A stretch of 64,000 nucleotides of DNA from Vicia villosa (taxonomy: Eukaryota; Streptophyta; Magnoliopsida; Fabales; Fabaceae): positions 293,325 through 357,324 of the forward strand of contig NW_026705921.1 of assembly GCF_029867415.1 (NCBI RefSeq), written 5' to 3'. Each line of letters opens with the position of its first letter. Position 1 is the stretch's first letter. The notes below the pieces were generated by a model, which made no database searches, was not told the origin of the DNA, and worked only from the letters and a program-made list of their open reading frames with translations. Made by a program: the position numbers and the translations under genes. Below, one piece after another: positions 23,875-35,492 of this stretch.

Positions 23875-26183
23875 ATCAGTGTCGTGTCAGGTGTCTGTGT
23901 GCCACTTGTGACACTGTTGTAGAGGTAATATAAGATACATATAATTACTTTCACTGTAAAAAACATGTTAGATAACTCATACATAACCTTACGTAATGAA
24001 GTTTGATTTCTACTATAATGTATAGAGTATGTATACAAAGGATGAGTTTTTTTTTTTTGTTTATGAAATTTGTACAGTATACTAGAATGTAAGAAGTGTT
24101 TTGCTTTTAGCTGAATGAACAAAGTTCCTTGTATGCTAAGTGTGTCCTAGTGAAGTCCATGTTGTATTGCACACATGTTTCTTATCATATCATTTATCTG
24201 ATTCTGCATTCATTTTATATTTCACTTTTATTTTGTTTTTATATAATTGAGATGTCGTGGACTCGTACTTACAATTTAATAATATCTTTAAATTGCTATC
24301 AAGTGAGTTGAGTGTAAGATATGATGAGACTTTTAAATATTTGAGCATTCACCTCTAAGTTCAACATGACATTCTCCCTATTTTAATAATTCTCAAACTT
24401 CTCAGGGACAAATTTGAGTTAAAAAATCTGAACGAAATTTGCGATAATTCATTCAAAATTTTCAACAACAAAATTTTCGGTAGTTCATTCTTAGTTTTCG
24501 GAAACATACACTTCAAAATTTTTGATAAAAACGCATTTCGAAATTGCTGAAAAAAAATTTCATGATTTTTATTAGAAATTCCGAAATTATTTCCGGTAAA
24601 AACGAATAAATTGCTGGTGAAAATTTCATTAGTTTTTACTGAAAATTTTTAGTATTTTTCAAAAATTTTGATATAGTTTTGAAATTTTTGAAAAAACTCG
24701 TGAAAATTATGATTTTTTATCGGAAATATTGAAATTTTTTCAAAATTTCCGATATAGTTTTAAAGTTTTCAATAAAAACTTATATTTTTTAAATTCGATA
24801 ACTTTAAACAAATATATAATGATAAAAACATGTAATATGGAATGGGAAAACTTAATTCTTCTAAATATTGATATAATTTTATTTTTTATTAAGAGTATGT
24901 CTTCTTATCATTAATAGGCTCAGCCTAACAATCTAGGGCCTAAAGCTGAGGCCTTGATTTCTCCATTATAAATTCCACCATTTTGCTATTTTCACCCTCT
25001 CAACTTCAAATATCTCACATGCTTTAAAAAAAATCCCCCTTGGATTGGTGCAAGTAATAAAACCTATGCTCATGTTTGAATATTTCTCATGATGATGAAT
25101 GATTGATCCTACACAAAAGAACTACCTTTTCTCTACCATTTGTCACTATCATTATTGCCTTTGCTCTAGCTATTTGAGTTGCACTTTTCATTAAAATGTC
25201 AATAGAAAAAAGAAATGAAATATTTTGTATAGACAAAAACTACTTTACCTTTGCCACTTTTCAAACTTCAAATAATCAGTTTTGTCACTTTGTCTTTTTT
25301 TAGATGGTGGCTCTTTTGTTCTTAATTGCATCCTATATGATCATGACTCATCTATTTTTCTTAATGGTCTCTTTATGTTAATGTTATTCTCAACTTGAAT
25401 GTAGTATTATTACTTGTGGTTTCAGTTCAATTGCTATATTGATAATGAATTGTTATTCATCTATGAAGTTCAATTAGGTACTCACACGATTATAGAACAA
25501 TAATACTATATGGCTTAGGGAAAATTATAAAAGCTCAAAGATATGATCATTTTAGACAATAACATACATATACAAACAAATGAAAATTTTAGAATTTTCT
25601 TAATATTTGATGTCTTAGTTGTAAATATGCAATTCTTGTAAATTTTCTTTTTGTCTCTTTTGAAAAGATCACAGTATTAATATATATATTTTTTATCAAT
25701 ATATAGAAAAATATGTCACATTTTTTTATTATTTGTAACAAACATTATATACAATTTTTTTTAAGACATTCTTAATAATTAAACACAACTTAAATAAGAC
25801 ATTCTTTATGAGACGGACGAAATACTATTTATTCTTTTCATTCTCATAAATAAATTATTGTCACTTTATAAGCCAATATATTTAATATTCTCAAAAAATA
25901 AATTTTATTTCTAATATTATTATTGGGTTCTATTTAATAATTTTTATAACTTATTTAGCACTTTTGTTCTAAATTAAGTTGTTTTAAAAAAATATCTTAA
26001 ATTATAAATAATTTTATAATCTCAATAAAATTCGAATATCATTAATGAAAAATAATTTTATTAATCATTTGATATTTTATCTTAGTCATACAAAATTAAT
26101 TGCATTATTTAATTTTTATGAATTTATCAAAATTTCATATAACTTATTAGGACGAATAGAGTATTTTTTTTTTACACTAAAAC
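23875..26183. other. AT-rich intergenic region, no gene
   Basis: 24400-24790 is filled with GAAATTT/AAATTTCCG motifs like those around the PMD element at 15235-17299, suggesting a coding-free relative. The rest (24800-26183) is plain AT-rich DNA. A phrase near 25811 (GAGACGGACGAAATACT) resembles the end of a Stowaway-type MITE, but its partner end was not convincingly found. Confidence 0.5.
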
Positions 26184-26188
26184 AATCT

Positions 26189-26612
26189 TGATCTCGACGA
26201 GTAGAACAGGTGGCCAGCAACGGTCAGACTTGAACTTCAGGACGGTTGAGAGAAAAAAAAAAGGTTGTACCTGCAAGGCACTCCGATGCCAAAGTAAGTG
26301 TCTGAACAATGAGGTACAACAGAAAAGTAAGAGACTTTGGGTACAGTTGTGATTACCTTGCCCTGTAGGATTAGAGAGCTATTTATAGGACAGCTCTATG
26401 TGAATGGACTCCATCTTTTGAGGGGCCACGCGTGGTTTACGACTAGGAAACACAGATAACTAGCCGTTGCCGAGCACGAGGCTTCAGCGTGCTCGGTTAT
26501 GTCTTGCGTTTGCCTAGAGCAGACCGGGGAAGGCTGTCGCGCATTTGGGCCAGGAAGCATTGGGCCAAAGAGTGGATTTGGCCAATTGGGATAATTGGGC
26601 CACTCCAGAACA
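26189..26612 (-). repeat. 3' LTR of the small Ty3 element
   Basis: 424 bases, closely matching 28577-28998. The TATA-like CTATAAATAG lies on the minus strand at 26388-26379. The LTR is GC-richer than its surroundings. Confidence 0.95.
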
Positions 26613-26989
26613 GGAGCCCCCCAAGTCGTTGCTTCCGGTCGCGGAAGTGACGACTTAAGGAAGTCGGGCAGAGGAGCTCTGCCGGAGAGAAAGGGCCTGG
26701 TGTCTAGTTTATTCACTCTGAAGAATTTAAGCGCCGAGGCAAATGATGTATTTTTGTTTGGTTTGTTCGGATTTTGTACTCTATTCAATAAATGAATGAA
26801 GTATTTTTATCGTAGTCTCGTCAAATTATCTGTTTGTAAGAGATTTGCTCGGTTTCAATGTGTGGTCGCCAAGTTGTGGAACTCTGGTCGATAGTCGGGG
26901 ATACGTTTCTGGCAGAGATGAGTCTCGGGCCTCATTGTGTTGGGTCCGAATCTCATGGCGTGAATGGACTCTTTGCGAGCAGGGCGTTC

Positions 26990-28463
26990 TACCGACGTGG
27001 TACCACTACGACGGGGTGCTCGGCATACGTGCCCCCCGAAGGATAAGGCGTCCGCTCGATTACGGGAGCGAGCTTCTGTCGTTTTATTTCATCATGAGGT
27101 ACTAGGCGTGTACCCAAGTTGCACCTGTGTTTCGAGCGCTTCTGGCTCCTAGCTATATTACTGCTTGAGTTTTTCAGCGTTTCAAGGTCGAGCAAGTTCT
27201 TCTCCTTGTAGATTTTCTAAGTTGTACGCTTCATTTCCGGTCTTTGTCCGGACGCGATAGGGGCCTTCCCGGTTCAACACAACCTCCTGTCTAGAGCTGC
27301 GGGCTGCGCGGGCGGCTTCCTTTTCTTCATTCTATATATATGCCTAGGCTTTAAGGAAAAACTCGTCCAAGGTGGGCGGCGTTTCGATTCCTACGGCTTT
27401 GGCTAAGTCAGAACGAGGTCGGAGGCCCTGTTCGAGAAGAAACCTCTTCATGTGGGCTGTTGTAGACACTTGTACGGCCTCTTTGTTGAACCTTTCTATG
27501 TAGGTCCAGAGTGATTCATCTTTCCCTTGGATGATGGCCTATAGGGAGGCTTCTGGCTTCGGGTGCCTGCGGGAAATCGTGAAATGTCGTGAGAAAAGCT
27601 TTCCGAGCCCTTTTCTTGATGTGATTGACTCGTCGGGAAGACTTTTGTACCATGTCATCGCACCTTTGCGCAGTGTGGTCGGGAACAACCGACATTTGAT
27701 CGCGCCGGAAACTCCTTTGTAATCTAGGAAGGCATCGATGTTCTCGATGTGCTCGCCAGGGTCGGTCGTTCTCTCATATGTGCCCAAAAGAGGGGGCTTA
27801 TCTAGGCCGACCGGTAGGATTGCTTCTAAAATGGCATGGGACAAGGGTCCCCAGCGCTCGTCTTCATCGTCACTAAGGACCGGGGTGAAGGACCGACTAC
27901 GACTTCGTCTGTGATGCCTGTGATCGTCAACGTGCCTTGGAGGAGGTGACTTAAACCTTCTTTTTGGCCAGGGAGACGATGAACGTTGTCGGGAGCGATG
28001 GTCGTTATGTCCTTTCTTGGAAGTGGAAGAGGGGCGCTCTCTCTAGGAGGGAGATCGAGGGCGCTTCTTGGTGGCTACGGCCTCGTGCTGGGAGCGAGGG
28101 TGACGCCTGAGAGGAGTCTTAGAACGTCGATTTTGTTCCAGCGCTCCAATCCGATTATTCTATTGTTGGATTAGAGTACTGGTCTGCGCAAGGGCGACCA
28201 AGATGGCAGCCATGGTCTGGTCCAGGGGGTTTGGACCCTTGACCAAGAAAGGGTTCTCTAGAATCTTCTCTTGATGGTCTTACCGCTGGTCTCTCCGTGG
28301 TGGTGCGGAGTGTTGTTACGGGCATCTTCCAAGGAGGGAGCCACCGTGAGACCGTCACAAGGATGAGGAGCAGTGTTGCTGGGGGAGGGACGATGAGAGT
28401 GATGTCGTTTTTGTTGGTCCTTGTTGCGTCCAAAGAAGGGAAGTCTTCGTTATTGCTGGTCAT
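26990..28463 (-). pseudogene. Ty3 gag fused to integrase-tail remnant
   Basis: A possible start is the ATG at 28463-28461 ('MTSNNEDFPSLDATRTN'). After frameshifts, the best open part (27844-27539) carries the Ty3 gag core: 'TTDPGEHIENIDAFLDY', 'AIKCRLFPTTLRKGAMTWY', 'SLPDESI'. It continues past a stop with 'AIIQGKDESLWTYIERFNKE' and 'FLLEQGLRPRSDLAKAVGI'. Within about 100 bases the text changes to 'VVLNREGPYRVRTKTGNEAY' and 'NLENLQGEELARP', then 'NAEKLKQ' after a stop. This is the C-terminal signature of Ty3 integrase polyproteins (usual form 'WEGPYRV...RTWNAANLRRYY'). About 3 kb of pol is therefore missing. Stops and shifts make it a pseudogene, though the transcript could still serve as a trans-mobilised template. 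Confidence 0.85.
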
Positions 28464-28559
28464 GAATGATTGTTGGATGAGAGCTTTCGTTTCCGAGTTC
28501 TTGCAGATGCAGGAAAGGATCAAAAAGTGCAAGAAAAAGAATTGGGGAAGCAAATCTTT

Positions 28560-28575
28560 CCCACAGAAGGCGCCA
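28560..28575 (-). other. Primer-binding site
   Basis: TGGCGCCTTCTGTGGG on the minus strand, one base from the end of the 5' LTR. The first seven bases match the common plant Ty3 primer-site start TGGCGCC. Confidence 0.85.
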
Positions 28576-28576
28576 C

Positions 28577-28998
28577 TGATCTCGACGAGCAGAACACGTG
28601 GCCAACAACGGCCAGGCTTGAACTTCGAGACGGTTGAGAGAAAAAAGGGGTTGTACCTGCAAGGCACTCCGATGCCAAAGTAAGTGTCTAAACAACGAGG
28701 TACAACAAAAAAGTAAGTGATTTTGGATAGAGTTGTGATTACCTTGCCCTCTAAGATTATAGGGCTATTTATAGGGCAGCTCTATGCGAATGGACTCCAT
28801 CTTTTAAGGGCCCACACGTGGTTTACAGCCAGAAAACGCGGATAACTAGTCGTTGCCGAGCACGAGACTTCAGCGTGTTCAGTTATGTCTTGCGTTTTCC
28901 CGGAGCAGGCAGAGGAAGACTGTCGCGCGTTTGGGCCAGGATGCATTGGGCCAAAGAGTGGATTGGGCCAATTGGGATAATTGAGCCAGTCCGGAACA
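28577..28998 (-). repeat. 5' LTR of the small Ty3 element
   Basis: 422 bases. On the minus strand a TATA box-like CTATAAATAG sits at 28774-28765, with the element's transcription expected to run leftwards. Differences from the other LTR are scattered point changes, suggesting moderate age. Confidence 0.95.
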
Positions 28999-29003
28999 AA
29001 TCT

Positions 29004-29954
29004 CATCTATTAGATGAAAAAAAGAGAGTATAAACATAGTAAAAGATATTATATTATGGTATGTCTCATCCACAATTTAACAACAACATTAATAATTGAG
29101 CCAAACAAACTAAGACATAAAAAAGTTTTGAGAAATTTAAAATCAATATAGAGTTATCAAACGAATTTCTTAATCAAAGCAATAAAGTATAATCTTTCCG
29201 CAAGAGACATGTGAGTTTTTGAACCACAGTCTTTAAATCTATCCAGTTACGAATCATTTCTTTAGCTTTGTGACATCCAAGTTCTCAAGAATGATTAAAT
29301 CCATAATTTATGGAGGAAACATTTGTTGACTAGAAAGAGGATTTTGATTTGCACCAACCCTAGTTAGATTCTCCAGTATAATCACATCTACTTCATCCAA
29401 ACTTCTTTAAGGCATTTCATCAAACACCCTGAACACAAACTGACAACAACCTAAACCTAAAAACAACACACAACAGCCTCTACTTATATTACACATTTCT
29501 CTACCATTTATAATAAAAACTCTTATACACAAATTAATTTATTTTCTTCTAAAAATAATTTATAAAATAATTTATAAAATTACATATTATTATGAACATT
29601 ATTTAATATCATAATAAACAATTTTAACTCCCCTAATTTATTCAATACACCTTTATATTTAAAGACATGTGTAATATTAAATACGACAGGTTAAAAAATA
29701 TAAATATTATTAATTTTTTTTATCTAACCACAATTACGTAGAAAAATCAGCTTCTGAGAAGAAAAATAAAACTCAAAAAAATAAAATTTAAGAAACAAAA
29801 AGTTACAAGAAATCAAAGCTTTATTATTGTTAAATTTTAAAAAACAACTAAAAATTCTTTTTAAATCATTTTGAAATGAATGATGTGGACACATGAGTTT
29901 TTATAGTGCTCTTTATAAAAAAGAAAAAAGTTACAATAATCAAGATGAAGAGAG
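29004..29954. other. AT-rich, no feature seen
   Basis: No open frame of interest and no repeat structure apparent by eye between the two mobile elements. Confidence 0.5.
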
Positions 29955-29962
29955 GAATTCTT

Positions 29963-30857
29963 TAGGGGTGCTCAAAACCAAACCAACCCAATAGAAAACC
30001 GCAAATCAAACCAAACCAAACCGAAACCGCAAAAAACCGTATTTAGTTCGGATTAGTTTGGGTCATCTTTTAATAAAACCGCACGGTTCGGTTTGGTTTG
30101 CGGTTTGTATTTTGTAAACCGAACCAAACCGAATCAAACCGCATTATGTTACAACCTAACTTTTACTTAACTCACATCCAACCCAAACTTAAATGTATTA
30201 TACCTTAGCCTTATGATTAAGAACAATTTTCTCGTCCTTACACATATGATTTTAGTCCCGATCTTTTCAAATCTCTAATAGTATTATCGCGCCTTCTTTG
30301 CCAGATACATCTTCCCTCTTTTTCTATAATCTCTACTCTCTTATATTCTTTCTTTTTTACCTTCTTATTTTTATGCAAATGTTCCCTATTTCAGTTTCAT
30401 TTTTATCGCACATCTTCTTCTCTAATCTCTCAACTCTTTTGTTTTTTCTTTTTCACCTTCACTAATCTCTCCTCTCTTCTATTTTTTTGTTTCATTTCTA
30501 ATAATTTTTATATTGTTTTATACTATTATTTTATGTTTATTATTTAACTTTTGTCTAATTTAATTTTTACATATTAAATAGAAAGTTGTTGTCAAAACAT
30601 GACGAGTTTTGTTGTTATTTGATAGTGTATGAATGTCTAAATACAAAGTTACGTTGTCACCTATATGTATGTATTGTTCAATAAAATATTTGTAAAAAAC
30701 CGAACCAAACCGAACCAAACTGCATTAGTTTGGTTTGGTTTGGTTCGAATTTTTTTTAAAAGCCAACCGAACCAAACCAAACCGCACGATTTTTTCTCTT
30801 GCGGTTCGGATGATTTTTTTCGTCAAAACCGCCCAAACCGCACCGCGATCACCCCTA
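29963..30857. mobile_element. Non-autonomous hAT element, 895 bp
   Basis: Ends TAGGGGTG...CACCCCTA are inverted and flanked by a perfect 8-bp target duplication GAATTCTT (29955-29962 and 30858-30865), the hAT hallmark. Both subterminal zones (29985-30145 and 30698-30845) are packed with AAACCGAACCAAACC / GGTTTGGTTCGG motifs in both orientations, probably transposase-binding clusters. The middle is pyrimidine-rich and non-coding. Open frames at 30665-31004 are shadows of the repeats. Confidence 0.93.
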
Positions 30858-30865
30858 GAATTCTT

Positions 30866-32229
30866 TAACCGAAAAATTGGTTTAAAATCCACAACTAACA
30901 AGAAGGTAAGCAAAGACATTAACTATCTCCACATAGATTATCATGCATTAACATTTCCCAATCAGTCAAACAAAGTAAAGATAGGATCTTCATTTATTGA
31001 ATAGAATTAAATGTTGTTTGTATAGGTAGAAATAAATTTAAACATTTGAGTCTTTTGCAAGTCATTAATGACATTTAATTACAACATTTTCCCACATTCA
31101 TTAATTAGCTCAGAAAACAAAACAAGAGATGACAAAGGACAGATTTTTAGGGACCATTTACATTTGTGTGGTCCAATATGAATTTATAAGAGCCTTAGAG
31201 AGTGTGGTAAGGACACAAAAATGACTTGTCTCTATTAAACATTGGGAGGACAAGAGGAACAGTTTTTAGTTAGGGACTATGCTTAGGACATTGTTTGGAA
31301 TGGGTCACGTGCAAGTAACTTGAATGGTACTTCAAGTTTTTAGGACAAAGACTATTTGGTTTGTGTGTTTAGGGATTTAATAAGGCCTAAAATCTTGTAC
31401 CCCATGCATGAAACAAACATAAACCACCTAAGAGCTTGTGGTGTTAAGATGTTATATGACTCAAAGAGATACAAATGTTGTCTTTGACCAACAAAATTGG
31501 GTAAAGTGTTGGGTCGAATTCTATTTAAAAAGTGGATTAGTTAGGGTCTAATGAATTAAGATTTTAAATAATTTTAAATAATCTTTTTTATAAAATTTTT
31601 AGTGTGTGCTTGTCTTAAGGTTAGATGGAATAGACTTTCATTATCAAATTTTTAATATTGTACTATTTATTAACTCTCATATTAAAATTGCTTGTCGGTC
31701 ATGTGGTAATTTTATCTCAAAATTTCAAAATATCGTTTGCAAGACTTTTAAAAAACGAAATTGAGAAAAGAGATTGAGAAACATATATTGAGAGGAGAAG
31801 AGATTGAGAAACACCTGAATAGAAAATATGTGATTTTGTTATAAATTTTAAGGAATATTTCAAAATTTTAACTAGCTCAAAATATCATTTTCAACTCTTT
31901 TTTTATGTGAGATTCATATATTGAGAGGCGAAGAGATTGAGAAACACCTGGATAGAAAATATGTGATTTTATTATGAACTTTAAGGAATATTTTATAGTA
32001 ACTCATCATGTTATCTCTTATAACAACTCTTGAAGTATAGCTATAATAGATCGGTTTGATAGAATTAGATAAGCAATTGTTTGTGTACTCATTACTTTAT
32101 TTTCTTCTTATTCTTGTGATATATTTACATTGTTTAGAAAATTGATTAATTTTTCTTGAGGCCATTTAAATTAATTGTTGATGTTATTTATCTTACACAT
32201 TAAGGTTCTTTAAGTATTTGAAACTTTGA
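30866..32229. other. Non-coding; possible LTR with internal direct repeat
   Basis: 30866-31560 shows nothing I recognise. At about 31790-31870 and 31921-32000 a block (AGAAGAGATTGAGAAACACC, GATAGAAAATATGTGATTTT, AATTTTAAGGAATATTT) is duplicated directly with a 131-bp period. The stretch ending near 32238 may be the LTR of the copia relic that follows: 'TTTTACAACAAGTGGTGTCC' resembles the usual LTR end plus an initiator-tRNA-Met primer site (typically TGGTATCAGAGC), but mutated. Confidence 0.4.
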
Positions 32230-33310
32230 ATTTTACAACAAGTGGTGTCCATCATAGGAAAAAAATATTAAAGTTTAAAAATGAGTACCATGAGTTGTAA
32301 ATGAGGCATCGATAAGTTTTTTCGAGACATCGATTTTGGATTGTGAAAAGTGAATATCCATCAATCTTAGTCCAACTAAAGTGTGTATACGTATTAAAAA
32401 GTGAGACATTAATTCTTGCAAGTCTAACACAAGTAGATAAGACTAATATGGTGGATAAGGCAAAAAGTATCACTAGCTTGTGCCTCAGTGATAAAGTCCT
32501 AAGGGAGGTCACCTAGAAATAGACTGAGATAAAGATGTAGGTCTAAATTAAATCATTATATATGACTAAGTCTTTGCCTCAAAAGTTGTGTCTGAAACAA
32601 TAACTCTATCCATTTTAGATGGTGGCGAACAAACCTATTGCGGAAAAATTGATAGAATTTTACAAGATCTTTGATGAATTCCAAACTATTAAGGATAAGT
32701 TTGATGATGAGGACATGATTTATACACTTTTTGATCTCATTATCCAGAAATTTTAAATATTTCAAGGATGTCTTTCTTTAGGGTAAATAAGACAATATCA
32801 CCTTAGAGGAAATTCAATTGACTATAAAACCCAATGAGCTAACAAGGATAAAATAGTTTAATATTGATGATAGTGGTGAATACTTGAGTATTTAAATAGT
32901 AATGAGAGAGTAAAGGAATATCTAAGTTCTAGGGTTTTAATTAGTTAGAGGTAAAAAAAAGGATTCACTTATCACAAAATCTCTTACTTCAAGAAGGATT
33001 GTCCCGACAGAGAGATAATGATGATTCTATTCATATTGTGATTGTCTCATATAATGATGGTAATGAAAGTGCTAATGTGTTGGTGCTAATACGTTTGGAT
33101 ATAGAGCATGGCCGGTCCTTTGAATTCGGGTGCCTTGGGCGAGCCAAAAGAGTGGTGCCCCTATAATTTTTTTTAACAATATATACATTAGGATAAAAGA
33201 AATAATTAGATAAAAAATACATTTTCATTTGACATTATGCAAAAAGAATACAATTATGGATCTTTAAATTAATGTTTATACTATATCAAAACATAAACCA
33301 CTATAAAGAG

Positions 33311-33365
33311 ACTTCTTCTTCTTCTTCTTCGTCTTCTTCTTCATCTTCTTCTTCTTTCTTCTTCT
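33311..33365. repeat. (CTT)n microsatellite
   Basis: About 55 bases of imperfect CTT repeat inside the hAT element, producing a false poly-Ser frame. Confidence 0.9.
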
Positions 33366-34133
33366 TATTTAAATATCATCCTCTTACCATTTTTTGTTGC
33401 AAAATCATTAATAATTTGTTCATAATCAAGATTCTTCAAAATATTATTTTCAAATGAAATCAACACAAGACTATTTAATCTATCTTGTGACATAGTAGAT
33501 CTTAAATAAGATTTTAATAATTTTAATTTAGAAAAACTTCTCTCAGTAAATGCCACACTGATAGGAATAGTCAGTATTATTCTATAAGTTATTCAAGCAT
33601 TAGGAAAACAATTAAAAGTCTTTAAAGAACTTAATATCATATAGCTTGATTTTGATTCAACTGTTAAAACTTCTCTAATAACTTTCAATTCTTCAAACAA
33701 AATTTCACCATCAAGATCTAAAGAATCGTCGTGTTTAAACAAGTTTCAAGATGTTTACAACATGCTTTCAAGTCCCTATCAGATAATGATCTAAGCCTTT
33801 CAATACTAAACAAGAATCCAAATATATTTTCATGTGTGCTATACTGCTCAAATCATCTATCAAGTGAGCCAATTGTTTGAAATATATAAGAAATAGTAAA
33901 TTCGAAAAGACTCTTCAGCAGACTCAAATTCAGTGGTGTGCGTTGAGATAAATTTTCATCATAGTGTTGTTTTCTACGAATTTATTTTGAATAAACACAC
34001 ATCCAATCTCTATTTCATTCGCAATCTTTTCATCACTAGTCTTAGCATTTACAAATCCAGATTCTCTACATTCTTTTATTAATTTTGACTTTGTAGTGTC
34101 CCTAATATTTTTCAAAAAAATATTTTTTAGCAA
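33365..34133 (-). pseudogene. hAT transposase C-terminal remnant
   Basis: The end of the frame at 33556-33365 reads 'ERSFSKLKLLKSYLRSTMSQ' and 'RLNSLVLISFEN', the signature of the hAT C-terminal dimerisation domain in TTF-type zinc-finger (ZMYM1-like) transposases. Upstream pieces in other frames (up to 34133, 'SKLIKECRESGFVNAKTSDE') belong to the same protein. Several stops interrupt it, and the BED/TTF finger and most of the catalytic core are missing. It lies inside the 33107-34250 element, so this copy cannot move itself. Confidence 0.85.
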
Positions 34134-35333
34134 ATATTTTTTAATAAAAAATTATCTTTTAATATATATAGGTATAAAAAAATATGGTGCCCCTAAAATT
34201 ATGGAGTCTTGGGCTCCCGCCCTACGAGCCCGTGCTCAGGGCCACCCTTGATATAGAGAAGGGTTAGGACATAGAATTGAGACTCTCTTATCACATTTGT
34301 CCAAGGAAATAATATTTTGAGACTTTGAAGCTAAAAGAAAATGGATCTGTTTGACTCGGTAATAATAAGACTGACAAAGTTCATGACATCGTTACGGTTA
34401 TACTTAAAATATTTAATGGTTGACAGTTAAGTGAAATTTTTAATCTAGGCTATTACATTAAATTTGAACATGAGTTAAAAATTTTGCATGGTGTATTGAT
34501 TATTCTTAAAGGGTTTAAAATGAGTCGTTGTGCATTTTAGATGGTTCCATTTTTATTGGCCATGCATCGGTTTATAGGCAATACTTTCATGACATAACAA
34601 ATTATGGCATTTGGTCGACAAATATCCATACATAGGAATATCAATATGCTTCAAGATATCTATGGAGGTTTAGAGTAGGAAATCAGTAGGCTACTCTAAC
34701 TTGAAGGTATTCAGAGCTTTGGCATTTTCACATATCAAGCAAGACAAACTTGAAGTTAAAATTGTGAAGTGTGTATTTATGGGTTATCCCGGAGGTGTTA
34801 AGGGTTACAAGATGTGAAATGTGGAATATTGAGGATTAAATATCATCATAAGAAGGGATGTTATTTTCAATGAGAGTCATATGGAGATGAAGTACAAAGA
34901 CCTATAGGTGAAAGAATAAAAAACAATGGTGAAAAAGACTTCTTTTGAGCTAGAGGTTTCTAGTACGGGGACTAGAGACGAGGGGAAAGTTAAAGTTTGT
35001 GTGAATGTAATTCATTTATTGAAAACATGGTGTGTTCTTGCTTTTTTTTCTTTCAATATGTGGCGTATTTTAGGTAAATGGGGCACGTTCAAACTTTTTC
35101 GGTACTAAAGACACATGAGAGATATTGTGATGAAATTCTGGCGAAAGAAACTTAGAGAGGAAGTATATTAGATTCTTATGATTTATTGTTCTAAAAATTA
35201 AAAGACCTTTGAAAGTATCTAAGAGAATTTAGAAACATTTTTAAACACATTGAATTTGTGTGATTCTCATGACTAAAATACTCTTAAAGCATATATGGAG
35301 CTAAAAATGACAAGTAAATTTGTTAAGGAAACG

Positions 35334-35492
35334 TTAACAAGTGTCACAGGGTCACTCATTACGGCTTTAAAATAGCAATTTTTTTTTGAAAATATATGTA
35401 TTTATTGTCTCAGAAATTGAAATTATTAATTTTTCTATATAATATTTTCTTTATTTAAAATGTTTAATGAGTACCCTTGAGGCACTCGTTAG
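35334..35492. mobile_element. MITE, 159 bp
   Basis: Left end TAACAAGTGTCACAGGGT and CACTCATTA pairs with right end TAATGAGTACCCTTGAGG and CACTCGTTA as imperfect inverted repeats of about 27 bp. Interior AT-rich, non-coding. The 'gagtgccttgagggcactc' wording is common in legume MITEs. Confidence 0.75.

Larger units (their letters stand above)
26189..28998 (-). mobile_element. Complete pol-less Ty3/gypsy element, 2.8 kb
   Basis: Two LTRs (26189-26612 and 28577-28998) bound a 1.96-kb interior, and AATCT target duplications at 26184-26188 and 28999-29003 flank it. On the minus strand the LTR runs TGTTC...GATCA. The primer site TGGCGCCTTCTGTGGG (28575-28560) follows the 5' LTR after one base, and a polypurine tract CTTGGGGGGCTCC (26625-26613) precedes the 3' LTR. 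The interior has gag followed directly by the C-terminal tail of an integrase-type polyprotein; protease, RT, RNase H and the integrase core are absent. It must depend on a partner for movement. Confidence 0.95.
33107..34250. mobile_element. hAT element inserted in the copia relic, 1,144 bp
   Basis: Ends CATGGCCGGTCCTT and (inverted) CAAGGGTGGCCCTGAG are imperfect inverted repeats of the CAGGGCCGGCCC type, flanked by a perfect 8-bp duplication ATATAGAG (33099-33106 and 34251-34258). Subterminal 'GGTGCCTTGGGCGAGCC' and 'GGAGTCTTGGGCTCCCGCC' also pair. The inside contains a minus-strand transposase remnant and a CTT microsatellite. Confidence 0.93.
32230..35125 (+). pseudogene. Ty1/copia relic, interrupted by an hAT element
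   Basis: Reading across frameshifts and stops, a gag segment 'LIEFYKIFDEF', 'DDEDMIYTLF' and 'TLEEIQLTIK' lies at 32620-32830. The zinc-knuckle end 'KKDCPD' is near 32992. 'HIVIVSYNDGNESANVLVL' follows at 33030-33085. After the hAT insert come protease/pre-integrase text 'YHICP', 'LGNNKTDKVHDIVTV' (34290-34400) and the post-integrase motif 'FMGYPGGVKGYKMW' (34770-34820), followed by 'VIFNES'-like text. The order is that of copia polyproteins, but the integrase core and RT are gone. A related relic lies at 40760-44070. Confidence 0.8.

Noticed and set aside
25800..26165. Stowaway-type MITE suggested by GAGACGGACGAAATACT
   Set aside because: No convincing inverted partner or TA duplication at the other side.
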